A DNA stretch of 64,000 bases from Faunimonas pinastri (GCF_900110915.1 NZ_FOFG01000002.1:62001-126000), one strand, 5' to 3'; shown: positions 55,066 to 63,998, numbered from the stretch's first letter. Numbers and translations are program-made. Notes: generated by a model from the letters alone, not told the origin.

Positions 55066-55596
55066 TTAGCTCTCAGTGCTCTTCAGCCGGGCAAGCGCCC
55101 CGAACGCCGACTCCTCGGCATCTTCCTGATCTTCGATATGGCCGGAGAAATCCACCCCCTCCGCCCGGGGATAGGGATCGAGCCCGAGAGCCAGATGTTC
55201 GGCGAGAATCGTTCCGAGGTCGATGCGGCCGTTCTGGAAGAGCTCCGACGTGTCGGTTTCCATCGCGTCGACCAGCACGTCCTTGGCCTGGTATTCCGCC
55301 CCGGCCACCTCGGCGGGCAGCAGCGTCAGGTCGATAGTCTCGTCCATGTGCTGGATGGCGGGACCGAGGCTGACGACGCAGGTTTGCACCACTTCCGCCT
55401 TCAACCGGCCGCGGAGCCGGAAGGACCGGCCGCGGACGGGCCGGATCTCGATTTGCGCGGTGAGCGAGCGGACCTCGGGAATATTCAGATCGGCGGCGAT
55501 GGCCCGGCATTCGTCCGCGTCGGCCTCGACCTTGTAGATCCGCCCGGAGGCAGGCACGTCGCGAGCGGAAACGGTATAGGAGAAAGGAGCGCTCAC
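55066..55596 (-). CDS. DUF177 (YceD-like) protein
   Basis: A 176-residue DUF177 protein related to YceD, linked with 23S rRNA or ribosome assembly in other bacteria. Read pieces: GRIYKVEADADECRAIAADLNIPEVRSLTAQIE, the CVVSLGPAIQHMDE stretch with one conserved Cys, and the acidic end VDFSGHIEDQEDAEESAFGALARLK. Its start overlaps the stop of the cytochrome bc1 chaperone gene (ATGA at 55593-55596). Function still undetermined. Confidence 0.9.
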   Translation of the reverse strand: MSAPFSYTVSARDVPASGRIYKVEADADECRAIAADLNIPEVRSLTAQIEIRPVRGRSFRLRGRLKAEVVQTCVVSLGPAIQHMDETIDLTLLPAEVAGAEYQAKDVLVDAMETDTSELFQNGRIDLGTILAEHLALGLDPYPRAEGVDFSGHIEDQEDAEESAFGALARLKSTES

Positions 55597-56141
55597 GGCT
55601 GCTGGTCCTCTTGGAAATGGATGGAGGGGAACGGGGCCGAACCCTGCCGGAGATCTTGAAGCCCGGTCCGATCGAAGGCCTCGACCGCTCCCTTGAGATA
55701 GGTAGCCAGACGGCCCGCCGCAAAATGCGGATCGCCGTCGACATAGACATTTCTCGCGACCGCGTTGGTCAGGGCGGCGGAATCACCGGTCGCGATGGCG
55801 TGGCTGTAGGCATCGATCCTGCCGGCAAAGAGGCCGAACAGCCCCTTCATGCGCTTCGGCACCTTGCGATCGCTGATTCCCATCTCGCGCAGCGCGTCGT
55901 CCATGTGCTCCACGAACACCTCGGAGAGGACACGGGCGAATTCCGGATCGCCGTCCGGGCGCTGCAACCGATGGATCACCGGCAGGAGATGCAGCGTCAG
56001 CGCCTCGAAACGGCCTTCGACCGTATCCGGCACGGAGAACTCCAGAAAGAGCTCCGGCCGCCTCGCCGCCGCGACGGTCCGGGCATAAAGCGCCTCGGCG
56101 GCGGTGCGCGTTTCGCGCCTGGATTTGGAAAACAGGATCAT
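55593..56141 (-). CDS. ubiquinol-cytochrome c chaperone (Cbp3-like)
   Basis: A 182-residue protein of the ubiquinol-cytochrome C chaperone family, which is needed to assemble the bc1 complex, like mitochondrial Cbp3. Seen: AEALYARTVAAARRPELFLEFSVPDTVEGRFE (about 12-43), LLPVIHRLQ, LSEVFVEHMDDALREMGISDRKVPKRMKG and YSHAIATGD. The ATG at 56141 has GGAG upstream. Divergent from bamE with 125 bases between. Coupled to DUF177 by a four-base overlap. Confidence 0.92.
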   Translation of the reverse strand: MILFSKSRRETRTAAEALYARTVAAARRPELFLEFSVPDTVEGRFEALTLHLLPVIHRLQRPDGDPEFARVLSEVFVEHMDDALREMGISDRKVPKRMKGLFGLFAGRIDAYSHAIATGDSAALTNAVARNVYVDGDPHFAAGRLATYLKGAVEAFDRTGLQDLRQGSAPFPSIHFQEDQQP

Positions 56142-56266
56142 GATCGCTCCTGCTCTAGCAGATCCCGCCATCTTCTCAAATTATCGGCAGAACCGCCGCC
56201 CTTTGCCCCCCGCCCATTGCAAAGCGCTGAGGACCCGGTTAGCTACGCGACAAAGGAAGGATCGAT

Positions 56267-56710
56267 ATGAAGAGCAGCCTTCACCGGAGTGCAGCGGCGT
56301 TGGTCGTTCTGGCGGCAGCGGCCGGCTTGTCCGCCTGCGCCAGCCAGACATTCGAGCGCGGCTATCTTCCATCGCAAATGGCCCTTCAGCAGATCTCGGT
56401 CGGCGCCAGCCGCGACCAGGTTCTCCTTGCGCTGGGCACACCTTCCACGACGGCCGATTTCGGCGGCGAGACCTTCTACTACATCTCCCAGAAGGCCGTG
56501 CGTCCGGTGGCCTTCATGAACCCGCATGTGGTCGACCAGCGCGTTCTGGCAGTGCATTTCGATGCCAGCCAGAAGGTCACCAGCATCAACGATTACGGCC
56601 TGAAGGATGGCCGGGTCTTCAACTTCACGCGGAATGTCACGCCGACGTCGGGCCAGGAAGTGTCCTTCCTCAGCCAGCTTCTCGCGGCGACCGGCCGCCT
56701 GAAAATGTAG
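56267..56710 (+). CDS. bamE: outer membrane assembly factor BamE
   Basis: Lipoprotein of the beta-barrel assembly machine, 147 residues. Lipobox LSACA (Cys about 24). The SmpA/OmlA domain: RGYLPSQMALQQISVGASRDQVLLALGTPSTTADFGGETFYYIS at about 31-75 with the GxS/T-P motif of the family, then AVHFDASQKVTSINDYGLKDG. Start ATG at 56267 after GGAAGGA. Faces the bc1 chaperone gene across a common promoter region. Confidence 0.94.
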   Translation: MKSSLHRSAAALVVLAAAAGLSACASQTFERGYLPSQMALQQISVGASRDQVLLALGTPSTTADFGGETFYYISQKAVRPVAFMNPHVVDQRVLAVHFDASQKVTSINDYGLKDGRVFNFTRNVTPTSGQEVSFLSQLLAATGRLKM

Positions 56711-56738
56711 CGCGGAGCTTCCACAACAGCGACTTCCC

Positions 56739-56770
56739 GATCGCCCTACGCTCCTAAGCGCGGGGCGATC
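56739..56770 (+). terminator. terminator after bamE
   Basis: GATCGCCC (56739-56746) pairs with GGGCGATC (56763-56770); the loop can form a further CGCT/AGCG stem. TGCTTTT follows. Lies between convergent bamE and thiL. Confidence 0.65.
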
Positions 56771-56782
56771 TGCTTTTCGGGG

Positions 56783-57763
56783 TCAGGTTCGGCCGTGATC
56801 GTAGGAGCGTCGGGCGAGATCCATCGGCCGCCCGCCGCGCAGGACTTCCACCGCTCCCGCCTCTTCGACCAATTCGCCAATGCGGGTCACGGCGATTCCG
56901 GCTCGCGCTGCCATGAAGCGGAACCTCTCTTCGTCTTCGGGCGGAACAGCGGCCAGGATCTCGTAGTCGTCGCCACCCGTCAGCAGCGCGGCCAGCACCG
57001 AATCGTCCTTCGCGACGGTGACGAGATCGGGATCGAGCGGCACCGAATCGGCATGGATCACCGCGCCGCAGCCGCTCGCGGCGACCAGTTTGTCGCAATC
57101 GCCGATCAAGCCGTCCGAGACATCCATGGCAGCCGAGGCGCAAGCGCGGACGGCTTCAGCAAGAGCTGTTCTCGGCTGGGGAACCCGGTAGCGGCCGATG
57201 AGTCTTTGCCGCGCCGCTGGCGGAAGCGGCCCAAGGATAGTCTCGCCCAGGAGCAATCGAAGGCCCGCCGCACCGCAGCCGATTTCGCCGGACACGTAGA
57301 GCCGGTCGCCGGGACGGCCGCCGAATCGATGCACCATCTCTCCCGCCGGCACCTTTCCGAAAGCGGTGATCGAGACTGTCAGCCCCGAGGCGATGCCGAT
57401 CGTATCGCCGCCGAGAAGCCGGGTGTCGAACTCCCGCTGATCCTCGGCGAGGCCACGGCAGAACTCCGCGATCCAGCCTTCCTCCACGTCGCGGGGGAAA
57501 GCCACGGTCATGATATAGCCCGCAGGCTTCGCGCCCTTGGAGGCGACGTCGGAAAGGTTCACCCGCAGCGCCTTGCGGGCGATGGTGTCGGCGGGATCGT
57601 CGGGGAGGAAGTGAACGCCGGCGGCCACCATGTCCGCCGTGACAACCAGTTCCTCGCCGGGCCCGAGCTGAAGGATCGCGGCATCGTCGGTGAGATCGAA
57701 GGCGCCCTCGCCCGCGAGCGGCCGGAAATAGCGCCGGATCAGGTCGAACTCGCCGATCGCCAT
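56783..57763 (-). CDS. thiL: thiamine-monophosphate kinase
   Basis: ATP-dependent kinase of 326 residues that converts thiamine monophosphate to the diphosphate. AIR-synthase-fold elements: DDAAILQLGPGEELVVTADMVAAGVHF (about 25-51), VNLSDVASKGAKPAGYIMTVAF, GGDTIGIA and MDVSDGLIGDCDKLVAASG. Start MAIGEFDLIRRYFRPL is that of bacterial ThiL. Only nine bases after the nusB stop, so it is the last gene of the rib-nusB-thiL group. Confidence 0.96.
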   Translation of the reverse strand: MAIGEFDLIRRYFRPLAGEGAFDLTDDAAILQLGPGEELVVTADMVAAGVHFLPDDPADTIARKALRVNLSDVASKGAKPAGYIMTVAFPRDVEEGWIAEFCRGLAEDQREFDTRLLGGDTIGIASGLTVSITAFGKVPAGEMVHRFGGRPGDRLYVSGEIGCGAAGLRLLLGETILGPLPPAARQRLIGRYRVPQPRTALAEAVRACASAAMDVSDGLIGDCDKLVAASGCGAVIHADSVPLDPDLVTVAKDDSVLAALLTGGDDYEILAAVPPEDEERFRFMAARAGIAVTRIGELVEEAGAVEVLRGGRPMDLARRSYDHGRT

Positions 57764-57772
57764 CTGCCTGTC

Positions 57773-58273
57773 TTACCGCGCCGCGACGGCCGTGAACTCT
57801 TCCGGTCGGCGCTCCCGCGCGACGTGGTCGAGCACGCCGTTGACGAGCGCCGGCTCGTCGGCCTCGAAGAAGGCGCGTGCCACGTCCATGTATTCCGAGA
57901 TCACGACCTTTGCCGGAACGTCGCGACGTTCCATCAACTCGAACACGCCGCAGCGGAGAATGGCGCGCAGCGTCAGGTCGATGCGCGTCAGCGGCCAGGT
58001 CGGCGGCAGCGCCTGATGGATCACCGGATCGATCCGGCGCTGCAGGTCCACGACGCCGCCCACCAGCCCCTTGAAGAAGGCCGGATCGGCGGGGCGAAGC
58101 TGCTCGCCCTCCAATTCCTTGCCAAGGCGATGCAGCTCGAATTCGGCAACGATCTCAGGCAGGCGGGTACCGCTGACATCCATCTGATAGAGCGCCTGCA
58201 CCGCTGCCAGCCGCGCGGCACCGCGCTGGTTGGCACCGCGGGTCGCCGCCGGTTGTTTGGCATCCTCACTCAT
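57773..58273 (-). CDS. nusB: transcription antitermination factor NusB
   Basis: NusB, 166 residues, binds boxA RNA with S10 and supports rRNA antitermination. Helical signature RGAARLAAVQALYQMDVSG (about 18-36), FKGLVGGV, VPAKVVISEYMDVARAFFE and FVNGVLD-type ALVNGVLDHVARE. Starts inside the ribH stop region (eight-base overlap, ATG at 58273). A longer in-frame frame to 58336 lies in ribH and is rejected. Confidence 0.95.
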   Translation of the reverse strand: MSEDAKQPAATRGANQRGAARLAAVQALYQMDVSGTRLPEIVAEFELHRLGKELEGEQLRPADPAFFKGLVGGVVDLQRRIDPVIHQALPPTWPLTRIDLTLRAILRCGVFELMERRDVPAKVVISEYMDVARAFFEADEPALVNGVLDHVARERRPEEFTAVAAR

Positions 58274-58715
58274 CGACAAGACCGAACTGCTCGCGGAGGA
58301 CCGCCATGTCGAACGCCGCCGCAGCCGCGCCCGCACCCTTGTTCTTGTCGTCCACCTTGGCGCGCCGCCAGGCCTGCTCGCCGTTTTCGACGGTCAGGAT
58401 GCCGTTCCCGACGGCCAGCCCCTCGTCCGTCGCCATGGTCATGATGGCGCGCGCGGACTCGTTGGCCACGATGTCGTAATGGCTGGTCTCGCCGCGGATC
58501 ACGCAGCCGAGCAGCACGTAGCCAGCATATTTCGCCTCGGCTTCCTGCGAAATGAGCGCCATGGAAAGCGCCGACGGAATCTCGAGCACGCCCGGAACGG
58601 AAACGCGGTCGTAGGTAGCGCTGCGCCGGTCGAGTTCGGCCGTTGCGCCCCTCACCAGCTCGTCGGCGAGGTCACCGTAGAAGCGGGCGTCGATAATCAG
58701 GAAATGACGGCTCAT
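58266..58715 (-). CDS. ribH: 6,7-dimethyl-8-ribityllumazine synthase
   Basis: Lumazine synthase, 149 residues, joins 5-amino-6-ribitylaminouracil with dihydroxybutanone phosphate. Motifs: DARFYGDLADELV, VPGVLEIPSALSMAL, GCVIRGETSHYDIVANESAR with the catalytic His, and GNGILTVENGEQAWRRA. The ATG at 58715 has GGAAAG upstream at six bases; an in-frame ATG at 58736 is possible but gives an unusual start. Overlaps nusB by eight bases; 30 bases after ribE. Confidence 0.95.
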   Translation of the reverse strand: MSRHFLIIDARFYGDLADELVRGATAELDRRSATYDRVSVPGVLEIPSALSMALISQEAEAKYAGYVLLGCVIRGETSHYDIVANESARAIMTMATDEGLAVGNGILTVENGEQAWRRAKVDDKNKGAGAAAAAFDMAVLREQFGLVDE

Positions 58716-58745
58716 TATGTGCTTTCCGGAAAACAACCGGCCGGC

Positions 58746-59354
58746 TCACGCCGGACGGCTTCCTATCAAACGTTCGAGATAGCGCGCGAACTGGTCAACC
58801 TCCAGATTGACCGTGTCGCCCGCCTTGCGATCTCCCCAGGTCGTCACCGCCAGCGTGTGCGGGATGACCATGATGGTGAAGCGGTTGCCTTCGACGGAAT
58901 TCACCGTCAGCGACGTTCCGTCGAGCGCGACCGATCCCTTTTCGGCGATGTAGCGGGCGAGCGTGCCGGGCACCTCGAAGGTGAAGCGCGCCATGCCGCC
59001 CTCCTCCTCGCGCGCCACGATCCGCGCCACGCCATCCACATGGCCGCTGACGATATGGCCGCCGAGTTCATCGCCGGCCTTGAGCGCGCGCTCAAGGTTC
59101 AGCTTGCGGCCGACCGTCCACTCGCCCATCGTCGTGCGGGCAAGCGTCTCGGTAGAAGCCTCCACCTCGAACCAGCCCGCAACATTGTTACGGCCCGTGG
59201 CGACGGCCGTGAGACAGGGGCCGGAGCAGGCGATGGACGCGCCGAGAACAATCGAATCCGGGTCGTATGCCGTCTGTATCCGCAGGCTGACGCCGGATTC
59301 CAGCGGCCTGACAGACAGCACTTCACCGACGTCGGAAACGATTCCCGTAAACAT
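58746..59354 (-). CDS. ribE: riboflavin synthase alpha chain
   Basis: Riboflavin synthase, 202 residues, dismutates two lumazines to riboflavin. Two repeated lumazine-binding halves: MFTGIVSDVGEVLSV and LGASIACSGPCLTAV in the first, GGHIVSGHVDGVARI and VALDGTSLTVNSVEGN in the second. The ATG at 59354 gives the usual MFTGIV start. It is separated from nrdR by 163 bases where ribD stands in related genomes (see findings). Confidence 0.96.
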   Translation of the reverse strand: MFTGIVSDVGEVLSVRPLESGVSLRIQTAYDPDSIVLGASIACSGPCLTAVATGRNNVAGWFEVEASTETLARTTMGEWTVGRKLNLERALKAGDELGGHIVSGHVDGVARIVAREEEGGMARFTFEVPGTLARYIAEKGSVALDGTSLTVNSVEGNRFTIMVIPHTLAVTTWGDRKAGDTVNLEVDQFARYLERLIGSRPA

Positions 59355-59486
59355 GCGCGCCCTCGAATAGCGAGGACATGGGATAGGCCGCCACGAATGC
59401 CGGCGCAAGCCGCTGCGCTGCAATGCTGCCCGAACGCTGCGTCAACGATCGCGGCGGGTTCCCGGCCCGGTGTCCCGGTCAACCGT

Positions 59487-59525
59487 CCCTGTCAGAGGCC
59501 CCTGTCAGACGCCCCTGTCAGGCGT
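59487..59525. repeat. three 13-bp tandem repeats at the 3' end of nrdR
   Basis: CCCTGTCAGAGGC, CCCTGTCAGACGC and CCCTGTCAGGCGT at 59487-59499, 59500-59512 and 59513-59525. The third copy includes the nrdR stop (59518-59520), so the other two look like copies of the gene end spread downstream. Confidence 0.8.
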
Positions 59526-60012
59526 CTTCATCGGCTCCGACCAGTCCGCGCCCGGTCAGCTCCCCGCTGGCAAGCTCGCCGATAAAGGCCTGGAAGTCCT
59601 TGGCTTCGCGGAAGTCGCGATAGACGGACGCGAAGCGGACGTAGGCTACGTCATCGAGACCCTTGAGGGCTTCCATGACGAGCAGGCCGATCTCGCCGGA
59701 GGGAATATCCTCCTCGCCGCGGCTTTCCAGCTGCCGCACGATGCCGGAGATCATCCGCTCCACGCGCTCCTCGTCGACCTGCCGCTTGCGCAGCGCGATT
59801 TCGACGGAGCGCTCCAGCTTGTCGCGGTCGAACGGAACGCGGCGGCCGGACTTCTTCACCACCCAGAGCTCGCGCAGTTGAACGCGCTCGAACGTCGTGA
59901 AACGACCGCCGCAATCCACGCAGATGCGCCGCCGCCGGATCGAGGCCGAGTCTTCGGTCGGCCGCGAGTCCTTCACCTGGGTGTTGTCGGCACCGCAATA
60001 GGGGCAACGCAT
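59518..60012 (-). CDS. nrdR: transcriptional repressor NrdR
   Basis: NrdR, 164 residues, represses ribonucleotide reductase genes in response to ATP/dATP. Zinc ribbon [17 protein letters not shown] and [17 protein letters not shown] (four Cys) followed by an ATP-cone (about 50-135: [35 protein letters not shown]). Sits 15 bases after glyA on the same strand, as usual. Its end is involved in the 13-base repeats. Confidence 0.96.
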   Translation of the reverse strand: MRCPYCGADNTQVKDSRPTEDSASIRRRRICVDCGGRFTTFERVQLRELWVVKKSGRRVPFDRDKLERSVEIALRKRQVDEERVERMISGIVRQLESRGEEDIPSGEIGLLVMEALKGLDDVAYVRFASVYRDFREAKDFQAFIGELASGELTGRGLVGADEDA

Positions 60013-60027
60013 GGGGCTTCCGCCGTC

Positions 60028-61335
60028 TTACTGATAGATCGGGAAGCGGTCGGTGAGTGCCCGCACCCGGACACCGACCTGCGCCTCGACCTCGCCGTTG
60101 CCCTCGGCACCGTTGCGCGAAAGGCCATTCAGCACCTCGATGATGAGCTCGCCGATCTCCTGGAACTCCGCGACACCGAAGCCGCGCGTGGTGCCGGCCG
60201 GCGTGCCCAGACGGATGCCCGACGTGATCGTCGGCTTTTCCGGATCGTCGGGAACGCCGTTCTTGTTGCAGGTGATGGCAGCACGGCCGAGCGCCTGCTC
60301 CGTAAGCTTGCCCGTCAGCTTCTTGGGGCGAAGATCCACCAGCATGAGATGGTTGTCCGTGCCGCCGGAGACGATGTCCACACCGCCGCGCTGAAGCGTT
60401 TCCGCAAGCGCCTTGGCGTTTTCGACCACATTCTTCGCGTAAAGCTTGAACTCCGGACGCAGCGCCTCGGCGAAAGCCACCGCCTTGCCCGCGATGACAT
60501 GCATCAACGGACCGCCCTGCAGGCCCGGGAAGATCGCGGAATTGATCTTCTTGGCGAGCGCCTCGTCATTGGTGAGGATCAGGCCGCCACGCGGGCCGCG
60601 CAGCGTCTTGTGCGTGGTCGACGTCGCGACATGGGCATGCGGGAACGGGCTCGGATGCTGGCCCGCGGCAACGAGGCCGGCGAAATGCGCCATGTCCACA
60701 AAGAGATAGGCGCCGACGGAATCGGCGATCTCGCGGAAGCGGGCGAAATCGATGTGCCGGCTGTAGGCGGAACCACCGGCGATGATGACCTTCGGCTTAT
60801 GGGTGGCGGCGAGGTCGGCGACCTGATCGATGTCGATGCGGCCGTCCTGCTTGCGGACCCCGTACTGCACCGCGTTGAACCACTTGCCGGACATGTTGGG
60901 CGCCGCGCCATGGGTCAGGTGACCGCCCGCGTCGAGGCTCATGCCGAGAATCGTGTCGCCCGGCTTCGCCAGCGCCATGAACACGGCCTGGTTCGCCTGG
61001 CTGCCGGAATTCGGCTGCACGTTGGCGAAGCCGCAGCCGAAGAGCCGGGTCACGCGGTCGATCGCAAGCTGCTCGACCACGTCGACGAACTCGCAGCCGC
61101 CGTAGTAGCGGCGTCCCGGGTAGCCCTCGGCGTATTTGTTGGTGAGAATGGAGCCCTGCGCTTCGAGAACCGCGCGCGACACGATGTTCTCCGAGGCGAT
61201 CAGCTCGATTTCGTGCTGCTGACGACCAAGCTCCTGACCGATGGCTTTCGCAATTTCGGGATCGACGGACTGCAGCGACGCGGAAAAGAACGCGCTCTGG
61301 TCGGTCGCCTGACGAGCTGAATCGGTCATCGACAT
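60028..61335 (-). CDS. glyA: serine hydroxymethyltransferase
   Basis: PLP enzyme of 435 residues that transfers the hydroxymethyl group of serine to tetrahydrofolate, giving glycine. Motifs: [35 protein letters not shown] (about 50-84), and the PLP Lys in [16 protein letters not shown]. Start ATG at 61335 follows AGAGG; ATG at 61329 is an alternative. In its upstream region there is a stem CTCGGC...GCCGAG near 61360-61385, but no riboswitch type I can name. Confidence 0.97.
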   Translation of the reverse strand: MSMTDSARQATDQSAFFSASLQSVDPEIAKAIGQELGRQQHEIELIASENIVSRAVLEAQGSILTNKYAEGYPGRRYYGGCEFVDVVEQLAIDRVTRLFGCGFANVQPNSGSQANQAVFMALAKPGDTILGMSLDAGGHLTHGAAPNMSGKWFNAVQYGVRKQDGRIDIDQVADLAATHKPKVIIAGGSAYSRHIDFARFREIADSVGAYLFVDMAHFAGLVAAGQHPSPFPHAHVATSTTHKTLRGPRGGLILTNDEALAKKINSAIFPGLQGGPLMHVIAGKAVAFAEALRPEFKLYAKNVVENAKALAETLQRGGVDIVSGGTDNHLMLVDLRPKKLTGKLTEQALGRAAITCNKNGVPDDPEKPTITSGIRLGTPAGTTRGFGVAEFQEIGELIIEVLNGLSRNGAEGNGEVEAQVGVRVRALTDRFPIYQ

Positions 61336-61490
61336 GGGCCTACCTCTGAAAAGAAAAGCTCTCGGCAGGGCTGGCCCCGCCGAGTCAAGGGGGCACTATC
61401 ACAAGCGCCCCATCGGGAAAAGCGTGCGCGTGGCACGGCCGGGCTTTCTACCCGGCCAGCCTTGCCCGTCGCCCCGGCCGGCTGACGGAC

Positions 61491-62759
61491 TTACTCGGTA
61501 TCGGGCGAGCCGATCATCGACGGGTTCTGGTTCAGCGCGACGGCGTTCGAGCTCTGGTCCATCTTGTAGATGTCGTCGCGGAAGTGAACGACGCCGTCGC
61601 TGGAAGCCCAGGCCGAGATATAGACGGTGAACAGCGCCGGGGCGTTGGCGACCTTCACGTCGAGGCGGTTGCCGGAGCGGATCTCCTCGTCGACGCGACC
61701 GCTGTCATAGCCGTTGTCGCGCAGGATCCAGGTCACGAGTTCGCGCACGTTCTGCACGCGCATGCAGCCCGACGACTCGAACCGGTAGTTCGAGCCGAAG
61801 AACCCCTTCTCCGGGGTATCGTGCAGGTAGACCGAATACGGATTGGAGAAGTTGATCTTCACATGGCCGAGCGAATTGTGCTCGCCCGGGTCCTGCCTGA
61901 AGAGATAATGCGTCGCCTCGTCGGAATTCCAGTTCACCTGGGAGGAGTCCACTTCCTGACCCGACTGGGTGTAGATGTGGATCTCGGACTCCTTCAGGTA
62001 GTTCGGATCCTTCTGCATGCGCGGGATCAGATCCTTGACGATCAGCGACGGCGGCACATGCCAGTAGGGATTGAAGTTGATTTCGGTCAGGCGACTGGAG
62101 AGAAGCGGCGTCTGCCGGTCGATGCGGCCGACCGTGGCGGTGTGGCGCTGGACGAGCTGGCCGTTTTCGACGACCTCGATCTGCGCCGCCGGAATGTCCA
62201 CCAGAACATAGCGACCTTCGGGCGAACCCATGGCGCCGATGCGCTGGATGTTGACCTGCAGCTGGTTCAGACGGAAATCGGCAGGAATGTTCATCGCCGC
62301 CAGCGTTTCCTTGCCGACGGAGCCATCGGCGAAGATACCGTAACGGACCTGGAAGCGGCGGACGGCGGCCTGGACGTAGGAATCGAAAGCCTGCGGGTCG
62401 CCACTCGCGGCGTTGAGGTCGCCCTCGGCCATCAGGCGCTCACGCAGGGCGGCGATGGCCGGCTCGCGCATGCCGAGCTTCAGCGGGTGATCGGCAGGAA
62501 CGTTCGGCCACCCACCGCGCGAGACGATGTCCTGGTAGCGGGCGATTGCCTGCTGCATGGCGGGCACGGTGCCGGGCGACAGGATGGGCTCGCGCGTCAT
62601 GACGGCAGAAGAACCGCCGGCCTGACCAACGAAATTGTCGCCCCACTCCGACTGCTGCACATTCTGCAGCACGGCGGCCATGGTTTCCTGGGCGTGGGCC
62701 ACTCCGGCGAGAAGGCCGAAGGTCAGCGCCGCCAATCCAATTTGCTTGATCGGGTTCAT
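61491..62759 (-). CDS. L,D-transpeptidase (LdtP/YcbB-like)
   Basis: Periplasmic enzyme of 422 residues that makes 3-3 cross-links or attaches proteins to peptidoglycan. Signal peptide about 1-23 (GLAALTFGLLAGVAHA). Peptidoglycan-binding-like part at about 120-160 (VQAAVRRFQVRYGIFADGSVGKETLAAM), YkuD domain about 183-340 with RYVLVDIPAAQIEVVENG, His313 (YLHDTPEKGFF) and Cys332 in FESSGCMRVQN. Adjacent and same-strand upstream is an ldtR-like regulator, the pair known from Liberibacter and rhizobia where LdtR activates this gene. The ATG at 62759 starts the signal peptide. Confidence 0.93.
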   Translation of the reverse strand: MNPIKQIGLAALTFGLLAGVAHAQETMAAVLQNVQQSEWGDNFVGQAGGSSAVMTREPILSPGTVPAMQQAIARYQDIVSRGGWPNVPADHPLKLGMREPAIAALRERLMAEGDLNAASGDPQAFDSYVQAAVRRFQVRYGIFADGSVGKETLAAMNIPADFRLNQLQVNIQRIGAMGSPEGRYVLVDIPAAQIEVVENGQLVQRHTATVGRIDRQTPLLSSRLTEINFNPYWHVPPSLIVKDLIPRMQKDPNYLKESEIHIYTQSGQEVDSSQVNWNSDEATHYLFRQDPGEHNSLGHVKINFSNPYSVYLHDTPEKGFFGSNYRFESSGCMRVQNVRELVTWILRDNGYDSGRVDEEIRSGNRLDVKVANAPALFTVYISAWASSDGVVHFRDDIYKMDQSSNAVALNQNPSMIGSPDTE

Positions 62760-63002
62760 CCGTCCACGTGGTCCCAACCGGCTGCCGCCGGATCGTGTTG
62801 CTGCACTCGCCCAAGGGCGCCCCCACCAGGGAGGCAAAGGCCTTCGGACTCGTCTCTGGATCGAGGGTGCGGCAGAAAACCTACGTCACGGTTAACAGAA
62901 CCGAAAAGGCCGCTACCTTCGGGGATCGCAAGCTATAAACGCTTTGTGGCCAATCCATGTCGGGACGAAGCGGCGGCTGGGGGTGAAGAACACCCCCGCG
63001 CC

Positions 63003-63518
63003 TCATAGGCGATACAGGATCTGGTCCGTCCAGAAGCGCTCCAGCCGCTGCAATCCCTTGTTCAGGATCACGAAATCGTCGCCGGAGAGCCCGCCGACCT
63101 TTTCGATCGACTGGATGTGCCGGTTGTAGAGGTCGTTCACGATTCTCGCGACCTCGAGTCCCGATTCCGTGAGCGACACCCGCACGGATCTCCGATCCGT
63201 GCGCGAGCGCTGGTGTCGGATATAGCCCGAATCCACCAGCTTCTTCAGATTGTAGGACACGTTCGAGCCGAGATAATAGCCGCGCGTACGCAGCTCCCCC
63301 GCGGTGAGTTCGGCATTACCGATATTGAACAGCAGCAACGCCTGCACGCTGTTCACATCGGACCGACCCATCCGATCGAACTCGTCTTTGATCACGTCCA
63401 GAAGACGACGATGCAGACGCTCCACCAACGTCAGCGCATCGAGGTAGAGCGCCTTCATATCGTCCTGTGCACTCTCCCCGGCTTCATACCGGGCGGCTGC
63501 CTGCTCGGACATCAGCAT
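63003..63518 (-). CDS. ldtR: MarR-family regulator LdtR
   Basis: MarR-type winged-helix regulator of about 171 residues. The long first helix and wing region read LYLDALTLVERLHRRLLDVIKDEFDRMGRSDVNSVQALLLFNIG, TAGELRTRGYYLGSNVSYNLKKLVDSGYI and HQRSRTDRRSVRVSLTESG, which I recognise as the LdtR form that controls an L,D-transpeptidase and cell-wall and stress genes, with benzbromarone known as an inhibitor in Liberibacter. The next gene downstream is that transpeptidase. Start: ATG at 63518 (GGGG upstream); a TTG at 63536 and an ATG at 63512 are options. It may bind the palindrome at 63635-63644, a guess. Confidence 0.88.
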   Translation of the reverse strand: MLMSEQAAARYEAGESAQDDMKALYLDALTLVERLHRRLLDVIKDEFDRMGRSDVNSVQALLLFNIGNAELTAGELRTRGYYLGSNVSYNLKKLVDSGYIRHQRSRTDRRSVRVSLTESGLEVARIVNDLYNRHIQSIEKVGGLSGDDFVILNKGLQRLERFWTDQILYRL

Positions 63519-63634
63519 TCCAAACCCCGTCTGCAAATACGATCTAGGACCTTATGATGGACGGTATCGTCTCGTTTTGAAGATGAACTTAAACGAAAGG
63601 CTTAATCAATTGTTTCTCGAATTGCCAGCGGAAA

Positions 63635-63644
63635 CGAACGTTCG
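63635..63644. promoter_or_regulatory. 10-bp palindrome upstream of ldtR
   Basis: CGAACGTTCG is a perfect palindrome 117 bases upstream of the ldtR start, in an AT-rich non-coding stretch. A second looser repeat, TCGTTT at 63572 and AAACGA at 63591, lies nearer. Either could be an operator for MarR-type autoregulation; no experimental support here. Confidence 0.25.
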
Positions 63645-63761
63645 CGATGGTGAAGGTAAACATAACGGGGTGATGAAAGGACGATTTCAAGCCGTGTCGC
63701 CTGTTTGTCTGAGCGAAGGTCCGGTATGATTATCAGCGTAATTACATAAAGCTTTACACAG

Positions 63762-63998
63762 TCAATTTTTATACAATTTATACATCTTCTCTGGCCTGCT
63801 CCGCCATTTCAGGTAGAAGATCGCGAGGAACCCGGCGAAGGCTGCAAGGTGAACCGCAATCTTCACGGGAGCGGTGCCGAAGAGATCCGCGAAAGCCGTG
63901 TACATAGCCAGTTCCACAAGGATGGCGACGCCCCAGAGGACCGGTCCCCAGGTGGCGCCGATCCAGAGGCCCACGGCGGCGAAGAGATCGATCAGCAC
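63762..63998 (-). CDS. membrane protein, 5' end beyond window (DUF6163-like?)
   Basis: The frame is open to the end of the window, so only the C-terminal 78 residues are visible. Three hydrophobic segments (about 2-23 ending LWIG, 26-43, 50-66) and a basic tail YLKWRSRPEKMYKLYKN indicate a small inner-membrane protein. In Hyphomicrobiales a DUF6163-type membrane protein is encoded beside ldtR; this may be it, but I base that on position and memory only. It is on the same strand as ldtR and ends 243 bases before it. Confidence 0.55.
   Translation of the reverse strand: MLIDLFAAVGLWIGATWGPVLWGVAILVELAMYTAFADLFGTAPVKIAVHLAAFAGFLAIFYLKWRSRPEKMYKLYKN

Noticed and set aside
61336-61490. Riboswitch before glyA
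   Set aside because: Only a GC stem (CTCGGC/GCCGAG with an inner GGGC/GCCC) is seen; it lacks the conserved core of glycine, SAM or folate classes.
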